Origin: Campylobacteraceae bacterium
Lineage (GTDB): Bacteria; Campylobacterota; Campylobacteria; Campylobacterales; Sulfurovaceae
DNA: 36,703 bases
NCBI GenBank assembly: GCA_027081065.1
Contig: JALWLW010000109.1
Location: 1-36,703 of the forward strand
Direction: 5' to 3'
This document shows positions 1 to 9,934 of the stretch, piece after piece (the stretch's first letter is position 1; each line of letters opens with the position of its first letter). The notes under the pieces were generated by a model. That model was not told the origin of the DNA. It saw nothing but the letters and a program-made list of their open reading frames with translations, and did not search any database. The position numbers and the translations under genes were made by a program.

Positions 1-392
1 GTAAAATACCAAATCATAAAGACTTTGACTTCAACCAAAAAGTAAAGTTCAAACTCTTCCTAACAGAAAGCTGTAAAGATTTAAATATTAAAAACAAAGA
101 AAATATAGACATAAAGTTAAAAGAGCATTACTCAAATGAATATGATAAATACATAAAGGTCTTTCAATTAAACGAACGCTACAAAGCACACAAAGATATA
201 GTCTTTGAGATGATAAAAAACGCAGAGCTTTACCCTGAAAGTAGATTAAAAGAGTTGCAAGATTTAACTGGTATACCCTATCAACAAATAAAACAAGATA
301 TTTTCTCTTTGATAGAAGATAATGCAGATTTATCTAAAGAGCCATTTTCTAAATTGAAAAGAGATATGGCTTGTGAGTTGGGGTTGGTATGA
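1..392 (+). CDS. C-terminal part of an unidentified protein (5' end outside window)
   Basis: An open frame runs from the left edge (first full codon at 3) to the TGA ending at 392, giving about 129 residues with no stop. The Met codon at 210 lies inside this frame, so it is probably not the true start. The visible part is highly charged (rich in Lys, Asp and Glu), with no membrane segment or signal peptide, and looks helical. It contains the stretch LTGIPYQQIKQDIFSLIED. I do not recognise the family. It is followed by the repeat-rich intergenic block at 393-642. A DNA-binding or accessory-element protein is possible, but nothing seen proves it. Confidence 0.55.
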   Translation, partial: KIPNHKDFDFNQKVKFKLFLTESCKDLNIKNKENIDIKLKEHYSNEYDKYIKVFQLNERYKAHKDIVFEMIKNAELYPESRLKELQDLTGIPYQQIKQDIFSLIEDNADLSKEPFSKLKRDMACELGLV

Positions 393-426
393 TGAGCTTA
401 TTTCATGACATAAACTCTATTATGCA

Positions 427-448
427 TTCCCAACGAGGACGTTGGGAA
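427..448. repeat. Short perfect hairpin next to a larger inverted repeat
   Basis: The 9-nt arm ttcccaacg (427-435) pairs perfectly with cgttgggaa (440-448) across a 4-nt loop (agga). A second small hairpin, gggc-gaa-gccc, follows at 452-462. The block is GC-rich compared with its AT-rich surroundings. Hairpins of this look are typical of REP-like intergenic elements. No adjacent transposase is visible. Confidence 0.6.
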
Positions 449-459
449 CGAGGGCGAAG

Positions 460-546
460 CCCTGTAGGGTGTAGTCCCCGACTACACCGTTTTAATCTAT
501 GCCCATTTGGTTTTGTCGGTGTAGTCAGGGGACTACACCCTACGGG
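460..546. repeat. Large imperfect inverted repeat (REP/MITE-like)
   Basis: Arms at 460-489 and 517-546 are reverse complements over about 29 of 30 positions, allowing one single-base indel each way. The spacer is 27 nt. Each arm also carries an internal smaller palindrome (ggtgtagtc / gactacacc), so the folded form would be branched. The element is more GC-rich than the flanks. Elements of this kind are usually mobilised in trans by a REP-associated (IS200-like) transposase; this is inferred, since none is in the window. It could also end transcription of the upstream gene. Confidence 0.65.
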
Positions 547-642
547 TTTTTATAAAAATCAAAAACATTACAATTTGACATCTTTCTTATCTATATTGTT
601 TTTTAATGTTAAAATATCTCCATACAAAAAATGGAGCAAACC

Positions 643-1644
643 ATGAAAAAAGATTTAACAAATATTCAAACTTTAGTTAGTGATGTAAAAACATTAATAG
701 ACAATGCAAAAGAAAAAGTTGTACGTACGGTAGATAACCAAAGGGTAACGCTTTATTGGCATATAGGAAAACGAATTTTTGAAGATGAACAGGGTGGAGA
801 AGAGAGAGCAGAGTATGGAAAACAGCTTATTAAAAATCTCTCAAAAGAGATAGAACCATTATATGGAAGTGGGTATTCCTACCGTCAACTCTATCTATTT
901 CTTCAATTTTACAAAGTGTTTCCAAAAGTGAACACACTGTGTTCACAATTGAATTGGAGTCAATATAAACTACTAATAAGAATAAAAGATGAAGATAAAA
1001 GAGAGTTTTATATAGCCGAAAGTATTAAAAATCATTGGAGCAAACGAGAACTAGAACGACAGATAAACTCATCACTTTTTGAACGATTACTACTGAGTAA
1101 CGATAAAAAAGATGTTTTAGCAGTTGCACGAAAAGAGAAACTACCTAGTAATCCTAGCGAGATTATAAAAGACCCAATGTGTTTAGAATTTTTAGGACTT
1201 GAACAAAAAAGCAACTACTACGAAAAAGATTTAGAACAAGCCATTATTTCAAATTTACAATCATTTTTACTAGAGCTTGGCAATGGTTTCTCATTTGTAT
1301 CAAGACAGCAGAGGATTCATTTAGAGGGTGATGATTTTTATATTGACTTAGTTTTTTACAATAGACTTCTTCAATGTCATGTATTGTTTGAAATTAAGAC
1401 ACACAAACTTACCCATCAAGACATGGGACAACTTCAGATGTATGTGAACTACTATGACCGAGAAGTTAAAATAGACAGAGAGAGTCCAACCATAGGGGTC
1501 TTACTCTGTGCAGATAAAAACAATGCTGTAGTAAAATATAGTCTACCAAAAGATAATGAAACCATTTTAGCTAGTCAATATCAGCTTTATATGCCTAGAG
1601 AAGAGGATTTAAAGAAGTTGTTGGAAGAAGAGAGATTAATATGA
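643..1644 (+). CDS. DUF1016 / YhcG-type PDDEXK nuclease
   Basis: This is a 333-residue protein with an N-terminal helical DUF1016 domain followed by a PDDEXK nuclease domain. The nuclease core is visible near residues 230-260: an Asp in YIDLVFYN and the E-x-K pair in LFEIKTHK, then QLQMYVNYY. The family is widespread and often found near restriction systems or mobile DNA; its exact role is poorly defined. An upstream ATG at 631 exists, but the GGAG at 633-636 overlaps it and sits 6 nt before the ATG at 643, so I prefer 643. It lies alone between a REP-like repeat and tsaD, which suggests an accessory gene in a housekeeping region. No methylase or specificity subunit is adjacent. Confidence 0.85.
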   Translation: MKKDLTNIQTLVSDVKTLIDNAKEKVVRTVDNQRVTLYWHIGKRIFEDEQGGEERAEYGKQLIKNLSKEIEPLYGSGYSYRQLYLFLQFYKVFPKVNTLCSQLNWSQYKLLIRIKDEDKREFYIAESIKNHWSKRELERQINSSLFERLLLSNDKKDVLAVARKEKLPSNPSEIIKDPMCLEFLGLEQKSNYYEKDLEQAIISNLQSFLLELGNGFSFVSRQQRIHLEGDDFYIDLVFYNRLLQCHVLFEIKTHKLTHQDMGQLQMYVNYYDREVKIDRESPTIGVLLCADKNNAVVKYSLPKDNETILASQYQLYMPREEDLKKLLEEERLI

Positions 1645-1729
1645 AAATAATGAGCTTCTTAAATAAGATAAACGCCAATATGTGAATTGTGTACAATACA
1701 AAATCAATAACCCACAAAAAGAGAACAAA

Positions 1730-2743
1730 ATGATACTAAGCATAGAATCAAGCTGTGATGACAGCTCAATAGCCATTACAAAAATAGAAAACAACGAACT
1801 AATATTTCACAAAAAAATAAGTCAAGAAAAAGAACATGCATGTTATGGAGGAGTTGTTCCTGAACTGGCTTCACGTCTTCATGCCATTGATTTACCTAAT
1901 ATTTTAGAAGATGCCAAACCTTACTTGAACGACTTAAAAGCAGTGGCTGTTACCAATCAGCCTGGGCTTTCGGTGACACTTTTGGAAGGAATTGCTATGG
2001 CTAAAACTATTGCTGTTTCTAAAAATATTCCTCTTCTTCCTGTTCATCATCTGAAGGGTCATATTTACTCTTTATTTATTGAAAAAGAGCAGATACTTCC
2101 TTTACTTGTATTACTTATTTCTGGGGGGCATACACAGATTATTCGTGTGGAGAGTTTAGAGAAGATGACCATTTTAGCTACTAGCATAGACGACTCTGTA
2201 GGTGAGAGCTTTGACAAAGTAGCGAAGATGATGGGGCTTGGCTACCCTGGGGGTCCACTTATTGAACAGTTGGCACTCAAAGGCGATGAGAATACTTTTG
2301 ATTTTCCTGTGCCGTTGCGAAACTCTCCTCTTTTAGCCTTTTCACTCTCTGGACTTAAAAATGCTGTTCGTTTAGCCATAGAGTCGCTTGGTGGAGCAGA
2401 GAATTTAACGGAACAAAACCGATGCGATATTTCTGCCTCTTTTCAAAAAGCTGTTCGGCTTCATCTAATCCAAAAGAGTAAAAAAATATTTGACAAAGAG
2501 AACATAAAAGATTTTGCCATCGTCGGTGGAGCTAGTGCGAACCTTTATATTCGTGGTGCTTATGAAGAGCTTTGTAAACAGTATGGGAAAAAACTCCATA
2601 CAGCCCCTTTAGAGTTCTGTTCAGACAATGCTGCAATGATTGGGCGTTATGCTGTTGAAGCGTATAAAAAAGAGCTGTTTATTGACCCTTACGAGATAGA
2701 TATTGTGCATACAAAAAAGCGACAATCAGGAACATTATTATAA
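1730..2743 (+). CDS. tsaD: tRNA N6-adenosine threonylcarbamoyltransferase
   Basis: TsaD (Kae1/Gcp family) transfers the threonylcarbamoyl group to A37 of tRNAs that read ANN codons, working with TsaB and TsaE in the cytoplasm. The 337-residue protein starts [11 protein letters not shown], the family's characteristic N-terminus. The metal-binding HHLKGH lies at residues 106-111, with ISGGHTQI following near 132 and [10 protein letters not shown] in the C-terminal half. An in-frame GTG at 1682 would add 16 residues not found in the family; I chose the ATG at 1730. It is preceded by an 85-nt gap after the nuclease gene and followed by gyrB on the same strand. Nothing is odd about the protein itself. 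Confidence 0.95.
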   Translation: MILSIESSCDDSSIAITKIENNELIFHKKISQEKEHACYGGVVPELASRLHAIDLPNILEDAKPYLNDLKAVAVTNQPGLSVTLLEGIAMAKTIAVSKNIPLLPVHHLKGHIYSLFIEKEQILPLLVLLISGGHTQIIRVESLEKMTILATSIDDSVGESFDKVAKMMGLGYPGGPLIEQLALKGDENTFDFPVPLRNSPLLAFSLSGLKNAVRLAIESLGGAENLTEQNRCDISASFQKAVRLHLIQKSKKIFDKENIKDFAIVGGASANLYIRGAYEELCKQYGKKLHTAPLEFCSDNAAMIGRYAVEAYKKELFIDPYEIDIVHTKKRQSGTLL

Positions 2744-2784
2744 ACAACACTTTTTAACCAAGATTAGGGTAAAATAGAGATTAT

Positions 2785-2790
2785 TATAAT
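2785..2790 (+). promoter_or_regulatory. Probable -10 box for gyrB
   Basis: A perfect TATAAT lies 20 nt upstream of the gyrB ATG, and GGAG at 2802-2805 is the ribosome binding site. No convincing -35 hexamer is seen; Campylobacterota sigma-70 promoters often lack one and rely on periodic T-rich DNA. Confidence 0.5.
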
Positions 2791-2792
2791 AA

Positions 2793-5126
<2,334 letters not shown>

Positions 5127-5504
5127 ATGAAATATGGTGAAAAAGAGATAGAAGCATTTGACATTCATGCTAAAGAGAACTATTGGGATAACAATCATCC
5201 TAAAAACTATACCATCGACATAGAGCTTCCAGAGTTTATGTGTAAATGTCCACGTTCAGGTTACCCTGATTTTGCGACCATTAAACTCTCTTATTGCCCA
5301 AATGGAAAAGTAATTGAACTAAAGGCATTAAAACTTTATATTAACAGTTTCATGAATAGACATATTTCTCATGAGGACTCTGCTAATGAAATTTTTGATG
5401 CTTTAAATGAAAATATGAAACCAAAGTGGATAAAAATTATTGCTGATTATAACCCTAGAGGAAATGTACATACCGTTATTACCATAGATAGTAGAGAGAA
5501 TTAA
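5127..5504 (+). CDS. queF: NADPH-dependent preQ0 reductase (type I QueF)
   Basis: QueF reduces the nitrile of 7-cyano-7-deazaguanine (preQ0) to the amine preQ1, the last soluble step before queuosine is inserted into tRNA. The 125-residue length fits the short (unimodal) form. The catalytic Cys is visible as Cys41 in CKCPRSGYPDF, with the conserved Asp at 48. The substrate and NADPH region is IELKALKLYINSF (64-75; usually E-S-K-S-L-K in the family), followed by HED at 82-84. It begins directly after the gyrB stop with only a weak ribosome binding site inside gyrB, so translation is probably coupled. It converges on galU 5 nt downstream. Confidence 0.93.
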   Translation: MKYGEKEIEAFDIHAKENYWDNNHPKNYTIDIELPEFMCKCPRSGYPDFATIKLSYCPNGKVIELKALKLYINSFMNRHISHEDSANEIFDALNENMKPKWIKIIADYNPRGNVHTVITIDSREN

Positions 5505-5514
5505 TTCTCCTACT
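5490..5514. terminator. Hairpin overlapping both stop codons of convergent queF and galU
   Basis: A perfect palindrome gagaattaattctc (5496-5509) is flanked by agtag (5490-5494) and ctact (5510-5514), which pair with one base bulged. This gives a stem of about 10 bp that covers the stop codons of both queF and galU. There is no long T tract on either side, so termination efficiency is uncertain, but the placement suits a shared bidirectional terminator. Confidence 0.4.
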
Positions 5515-6334
5515 TCATCTTCTCATAAAACCAATTAGTAGCTTCAACAAATCCATCAACTGAACCACAATCAAAACGCTTACCTTTGAACTTATAAGCA
5601 ATTACTTTTCCTTGCTTTGCTTGTTCCATTAATGCATCGGTAATCTGAATCTCTCCACCCTTTCCAGGTTTAGTCTCCCTTAAAATATCAAAAATATCTG
5701 GGGTTAAAATGTAACGTCCAATAATAGCTAAATTAGAAGGTGCATCTTTAGGCTCTGGCTTCTCTACCATATCAGAAATTCTATAAGTATCATCTCTACC
5801 ATCAACCAATTTACCAGCAATTACCCCATACTTATGCGTTTGTTCCATAGGAATCTCTTCAATAGCAACTATGGAGCATTGGTATTTTTCATAAACTTCA
5901 CTCATTTGCTCCAAAACACCTACCTTATCATTGTGACATAAATCATCTGCTAAAACAACAGCAAAAGGCTCATTACCAATTAGTGTCTCTCCTGTCAAAA
6001 TGGCATGACCCAACCCTTTCATCTCAATTTGGCGTGTATATGAGAAAGTACACTGTTCAATTAGTGAACGAATCTCTTTTAATAAAGGCTCTTTACTGCC
6101 TCCTTTAATCTGATGCTCTAATTCATAAGAGATATCAAAATGATCTTCAATAGCACGTTTTCCACGCCCACTTACAATTGCCATAGTTGTAATCCCTGCA
6201 TCTACAGCCTCTTCTACACCATACTGAATAAGGGGTTTTGTCAAAATTGGAAGCATCTCTTTAGGAGTCGCTTTCGTTGCAGGAAGAAATCTCGTACCAT
6301 ATCCAGCAGCTGGAAATAAACATTTTGTTATCAT
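5510..6334 (-). CDS. galU: UTP-glucose-1-phosphate uridylyltransferase
   Basis: GalU makes UDP-glucose from UTP and glucose-1-phosphate, feeding glycan synthesis. The 274-residue protein shows the nucleotidyltransferase signature FPAAGYGTRFLPATKATPKE at residues 7-26. VVLADDLC follows in mid-protein and RYILTPDIFDIL in the C-terminal half. Its ATG overlaps the pgi stop by 4 nt (ATGA), so the two are translationally coupled in a gltX-pgi-galU operon. The surface polysaccharide locus a few kilobases away is the obvious consumer of UDP-glucose. It is not the TDP-specific RmlA type, which is separately encoded at 21095. Confidence 0.95.
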   Translation of the reverse strand: MITKCLFPAAGYGTRFLPATKATPKEMLPILTKPLIQYGVEEAVDAGITTMAIVSGRGKRAIEDHFDISYELEHQIKGGSKEPLLKEIRSLIEQCTFSYTRQIEMKGLGHAILTGETLIGNEPFAVVLADDLCHNDKVGVLEQMSEVYEKYQCSIVAIEEIPMEQTHKYGVIAGKLVDGRDDTYRISDMVEKPEPKDAPSNLAIIGRYILTPDIFDILRETKPGKGGEIQITDALMEQAKQGKVIAYKFKGKRFDCGSVDGFVEATNWFYEKMK

Positions 6335-7578
6335 TTTTTACCTTTATATTTATATTGACTCTCTTGTAATTTTTCTTTTAAAATAATTTTACCTGCTTCA
6401 ACACCTGGTTGATTATACGTATCGACATCAATGAGTTGTCCTACTAATGAAGTTAACAGTTCATAATAATAGATAAGTTCACCAATACTCTGTTCATCTA
6501 CATGTTCTATAATAATTTCATCTAAAGGAATATCTCCTTGCTCCATTAATGCTTCAATAACAGAATCACTTTGCATTGTAATTAACTGATGAAAAGGAAT
6601 ACCATTTAATGTATCTAATGACTCTAAGTAGGGAAGCGAGAGATTTGGAACAGTCAATTCATTTTCAAAATCTTCAATTTTAATAAAAGTGACAGATTTA
6701 TCACGTGTTCCTTCAACAATAAGTTGTAAAAAAGAGTGTTGGTCTTTTGGTCCAATGAGTCCTATGGGTGTAACCCCTACATGAAAGGCTGAATGATTTT
6801 GCTTTTTCCCTAAACTCTCACCCCAAAGTTGCACATACCACTCTGTAAAATAGCGTAAAGTCTCTGAATATGCAAAAAGACAATTAATATTATAAGTTGT
6901 ATGGTATTTAGCATAAAAAAGAGCTTTATTGAGGAGTGATTCTTTAATATAGCCATCATGAAAAAAACTCTCTTTAATCTTACTCGCACCCTTTAAAAGT
7001 GCTTTAATATCCACACCACATAATGCTAAAGGAAGTAGACCTACAACACAAAGTACAGAGAATCTACCTCCTACATCTTTAGGTAGATGAAATCGCTTAG
7101 AAGTTATTTCTTTAGCAAACTTATCTAATGCAGAATGCTTATCGGTAATAAATGTGTAATTACACGCTCTACCTTGTTTAGTATACAAATATTTAAAAAT
7201 AGAAATTGTCTCAACTGTAGTTCCGGATTTAGAGATTACTAAAAAATGTGATTTTTGTAAATCTATTTTAGAGAGTATCTCCATAATATTTAAAGGGTCG
7301 GTACTCTCAAAAAAGTAAAGTTTACGTAGAGGTTTTTTCACCGGTTTTAAAAATTCATAAATTGCTTTAGCTCCCAGTGAACTACCACCTATTCCTAAAA
7401 CAACTATATTTTCTATAGAAGAATCAAAATTCTCTACATAAGCTAAAATTTCATCTATATTTTGTTCAGGTAAATCATAGTAACCAATAGATAAACACTC
7501 TTTTTCTATGGAAGAGAAAAGAGCTTTTTTTGCTTTATCTTCTTTTTTGCAATTATTAAAATGAATTTTATTTTTCAT
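6331..7578 (-). CDS. pgi: Glucose-6-phosphate isomerase (short form)
   Basis: Pgi interconverts glucose-6-phosphate and fructose-6-phosphate, linking glycolysis/gluconeogenesis to sugar-nucleotide synthesis. The sequence has the SIS-type sugar-phosphate sites VLGIGGSSLGAKA near residue 60 and VISKSGTTVET near residue 115. It also has the region LWGESLGKKQ and the C-terminal signature YNQPGVEAGK. At 415 residues it is shorter than the roughly 550-residue E. coli enzyme but in line with the compact forms of Campylobacterota. It overlaps galU by 4 nt and follows gltX with a 34-nt gap. Pairing pgi with galU suggests gluconeogenic carbon is directed to UDP-glucose. Confidence 0.93.
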   Translation of the reverse strand: MKNKIHFNNCKKEDKAKKALFSSIEKECLSIGYYDLPEQNIDEILAYVENFDSSIENIVVLGIGGSSLGAKAIYEFLKPVKKPLRKLYFFESTDPLNIMEILSKIDLQKSHFLVISKSGTTVETISIFKYLYTKQGRACNYTFITDKHSALDKFAKEITSKRFHLPKDVGGRFSVLCVVGLLPLALCGVDIKALLKGASKIKESFFHDGYIKESLLNKALFYAKYHTTYNINCLFAYSETLRYFTEWYVQLWGESLGKKQNHSAFHVGVTPIGLIGPKDQHSFLQLIVEGTRDKSVTFIKIEDFENELTVPNLSLPYLESLDTLNGIPFHQLITMQSDSVIEALMEQGDIPLDEIIIEHVDEQSIGELIYYYELLTSLVGQLIDVDTYNQPGVEAGKIILKEKLQESQYKYKGKK

Positions 7579-7612
7579 GAATACCTTTTAAAAAATAAAG
7601 AATAATTAGATA

Positions 7613-8998
7613 CTAATTTTCTATAAACTTAATTGCTTTTTCAATTCTTTTTATGGTCTCTTCTGTACCTATAATCGCCATTATCTCATCTAAACCTGAA
7701 CCTGTCATTGAACCTAAAAGACTTACACGCAAAGGCATACCAATCTTTCCAAATCCTATCTCTTTGTCTGCTACAATTTTTTCTATAACAGCATGGTACT
7801 CTTCTTTACTACTTGGGTTAGCAGTTTTTAACATCTCAGAAAACTCATCTAAAATCTCTGTAGCATCCCCTTTAAAGGCTTTTTTAGCATTTTTTTCATT
7901 ATACTCTATCGGTGCATTTAAAATCAAATTAATTTGTTCTGCTAACTCTACCAATGTTTTTCCACGCTCTTTTGTGGCATCTAAAATCAAATCTCTTTTG
8001 TCATTCTCTCGAATGTCAACACCGTGTTCTACTAATAGCTCTGCTAGTTCATCATGAGGTTTGTTTTTAATGTAGTGAGCGTTTAACCACAACAATTTAT
8101 CAAGGTTGTAGTTCGATGAACTCTTGTTGATGTTTTTAGGGTCAAAGAGTTCTATCATCTCTTCAACCGAAAATATCTCTTGGTCTCCGTGACTCCAACC
8201 TAGACGAACTAAGAAGTTTAAGAGTGCTTCAGGCAAGTAACCTAGAGTTTTGTACTCCATAACGTCGGTTGCTCCATCGCGTTTTGAGAGTTTTTTGCCT
8301 TGTTCATTGTTTATCATCGCTACATGGTGAAAGTTTGGTAAGTCAAATCCTAAAGCTTCGTAAACAACTATCTGTTTTGGTGTATTATAAAGGTGGTCAT
8401 CTCCACGTATAACATCTGTTAGTCCCATTAATGCATCATCAATAGCCACAACAAAGTTGTACGTAGGAACGCCACCTGCACGAGCAATAACAAAATCATC
8501 TACCTCCGAAGCATCTACAGAGAACTCCCCTTTTACGCCATCGGTAAAGGCAATTCTTCCTTCAAGTGGTGCTTTAATTCGTATAACAGGTTCAACGCCC
8601 TCTGGTGGTGTTCCTGTAAAGTCACGGTAACGTCCATCGTAACGTGTTCGCTCACCTTTTGCCATCTGCTCTTCACGAAGTGCTGTTAACTCCTCTTTGC
8701 TCATATAACATTTGTAGGCTTTTCCCTCTTCTAAGAGTTGGTCAATATATTTCTTATACAGATCAAACCGTTTCGACTGAAAAATAGCCTCACCATCGTA
8801 AGACATACCCACCCAATCAAAGGCTTTTAAAATAGCTGTTACAGCATCTTCTGAGTTACGTGCCAAATCAGTATCTTCAATGCGAAGCAAAAACTGCCCC
8901 TCATTTTTTTTAGCCCAAAGCCATGAAAAAAGAGCCGTTCTAAGCCCTCCAATATGCAAATACCCTGTTGGTGATGGTGCAAAACGTGTTGTTGTCAT
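7613..8998 (-). CDS. gltX: Glutamyl-tRNA synthetase
   Basis: A class I aminoacyl-tRNA synthetase of 461 residues that charges tRNA(Glu). The HIGH-like motif is HIGG at residues 15-18 (FAPSPTGYLHIGGLRTALF) and the KMSKS-like motif is KKLSKRDG near residue 240. RYDGRYRD and RGDDHLYNTPKQI are further family motifs. Campylobacterota commonly carry two GltX paralogues, one of which charges tRNA(Gln) with Glu or Gln-specific substrates; this one resembles the canonical GluRS, but specificity cannot be fixed from one copy. It is the first gene of the operon with pgi and galU, transcribed from a promoter at about 9034-9039. Confidence 0.94.
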   Translation of the reverse strand: MTTTRFAPSPTGYLHIGGLRTALFSWLWAKKNEGQFLLRIEDTDLARNSEDAVTAILKAFDWVGMSYDGEAIFQSKRFDLYKKYIDQLLEEGKAYKCYMSKEELTALREEQMAKGERTRYDGRYRDFTGTPPEGVEPVIRIKAPLEGRIAFTDGVKGEFSVDASEVDDFVIARAGGVPTYNFVVAIDDALMGLTDVIRGDDHLYNTPKQIVVYEALGFDLPNFHHVAMINNEQGKKLSKRDGATDVMEYKTLGYLPEALLNFLVRLGWSHGDQEIFSVEEMIELFDPKNINKSSSNYNLDKLLWLNAHYIKNKPHDELAELLVEHGVDIRENDKRDLILDATKERGKTLVELAEQINLILNAPIEYNEKNAKKAFKGDATEILDEFSEMLKTANPSSKEEYHAVIEKIVADKEIGFGKIGMPLRVSLLGSMTGSGLDEIMAIIGTEETIKRIEKAIKFIEN

Positions 8999-9033
8999 AG
9001 TTAATTCACTCTTATCCCTAAAATTATGAAGTC

Positions 9034-9039
9034 ATTATA
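9034..9039 (-). promoter_or_regulatory. Extended -10 promoter of the gltX-pgi-galU operon
   Basis: On the minus strand TATAAT is preceded by TGC, reading ctttgcTATAAT, an extended -10 element 35 nt upstream of the gltX ATG. No -35 box is evident. The same 12-mer occurs before the lsrG-like gene at 31579-31590. The 8999-9178 gap also must hold the promoter of the divergent export gene; I could not single out a convincing box for it. Confidence 0.6.
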
Positions 9040-9178
9040 GCAAAGTAACAAATTTGAATCGCTTATTTTAGAAGAGGCTCTCTAAAATATATATTTGAAT
9101 CTATCTGTAAAATGATAAATTAACGCCTATCTTAAAATAAACATTGTAAAATAATACTATTATACAAGGATATACAAT

Positions 9179-9925
9179 TTGCACTCTTTTTTTTCAATTT
9201 TATTATTAACTATTCTTCTTCAGGCTTGTAGTTTACAAAAAGATTATGTTCTCTTTAATCAAAGTGAAACTTTACAAAAACCCTCTACCCCAAAACTGCA
9301 TGAAAATGTTAAATTTGAATATAAAATTCTTCCTCATGATAGAATCTCTATTATGGTATATCAACACCCCGACCTAAGTACCACTACCCCAATGATGGCA
9401 ACCCAAGATAAAGGTATGTTAGTTGATGCAGAGGGTATTGTCTCTCTACCTTTATTAGAAGATGTTAAAATTGCTGGATTAACACAAACCCAAGCCTCAC
9501 AAAAAGTAGAACAAGGGTATGATAAATATCTAAATTATTCAAAAGTAAGAATTGAAGTTTTAAATAAACGAGCTTATGTTATAGGTGAAGTCAAAAAACC
9601 GGGGGAACTCACTCTTGATAATGAACAAATTACCCTACTACAAGCTCTTGCCAGAGCAGGTGACTTTACCGAAACAGCCAACAGACAAAAAATTCTGATT
9701 ATACGCTCAAAACAAAATGGCTCAGAGACACTTATGGTCGACTTAACTGATGAAAACTCTATCACCCATGCAAGTCTTATGATTCGTCCCAATGACATTG
9801 TTTATGTTATGCCTACAAACATGAAAGCCATTAATACAAATATCGCTTCCATTACCCCTGTCTTTCAACTCATAAGTAACATCCTTTCGCCATTTGTCTC
9901 TTATACTTACTTAAAAAATAACTAA
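9179..9925 (+). CDS. Polysaccharide export outer-membrane lipoprotein (Wza-like)
   Basis: This is a 248-residue lipoprotein with a polysaccharide-export (Poly_export) domain. It is predicted to form the outer-membrane channel for the glycan made by this locus. The N-terminus HSFFSILLLTILLQACSL is a lipoprotein signal with Cys17 as the acylation site. The export domain (about residues 45-130) includes YKILPHDRISIMVYQHPDLS and GIVSLPLLEDVKIAGLTQTQA. An SLBB-type segment follows with AYVIGEVKKPGEL. A hydrophobic C-terminal stretch may be the membrane-spanning helix. The start is a TTG; AAGGA at 9166-9170 lies 8 nt upstream and no in-frame ATG precedes the signal peptide. It is 9 nt from the Wzz-like gene. 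Confidence 0.9.
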   Translation: MHSFFSILLLTILLQACSLQKDYVLFNQSETLQKPSTPKLHENVKFEYKILPHDRISIMVYQHPDLSTTTPMMATQDKGMLVDAEGIVSLPLLEDVKIAGLTQTQASQKVEQGYDKYLNYSKVRIEVLNKRAYVIGEVKKPGELTLDNEQITLLQALARAGDFTETANRQKILIIRSKQNGSETLMVDLTDENSITHASLMIRPNDIVYVMPTNMKAINTNIASITPVFQLISNILSPFVSYTYLKNN

Positions 9926-9934
9926 AGCTTTATA

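Noticed and set aside
389..646. An 85-codon open frame through the inverted repeat
   Set aside because: It is made mostly of the palindromic repeat, has no ribosome binding site and overlaps the nuclease start; it is a by-product of the repeat.
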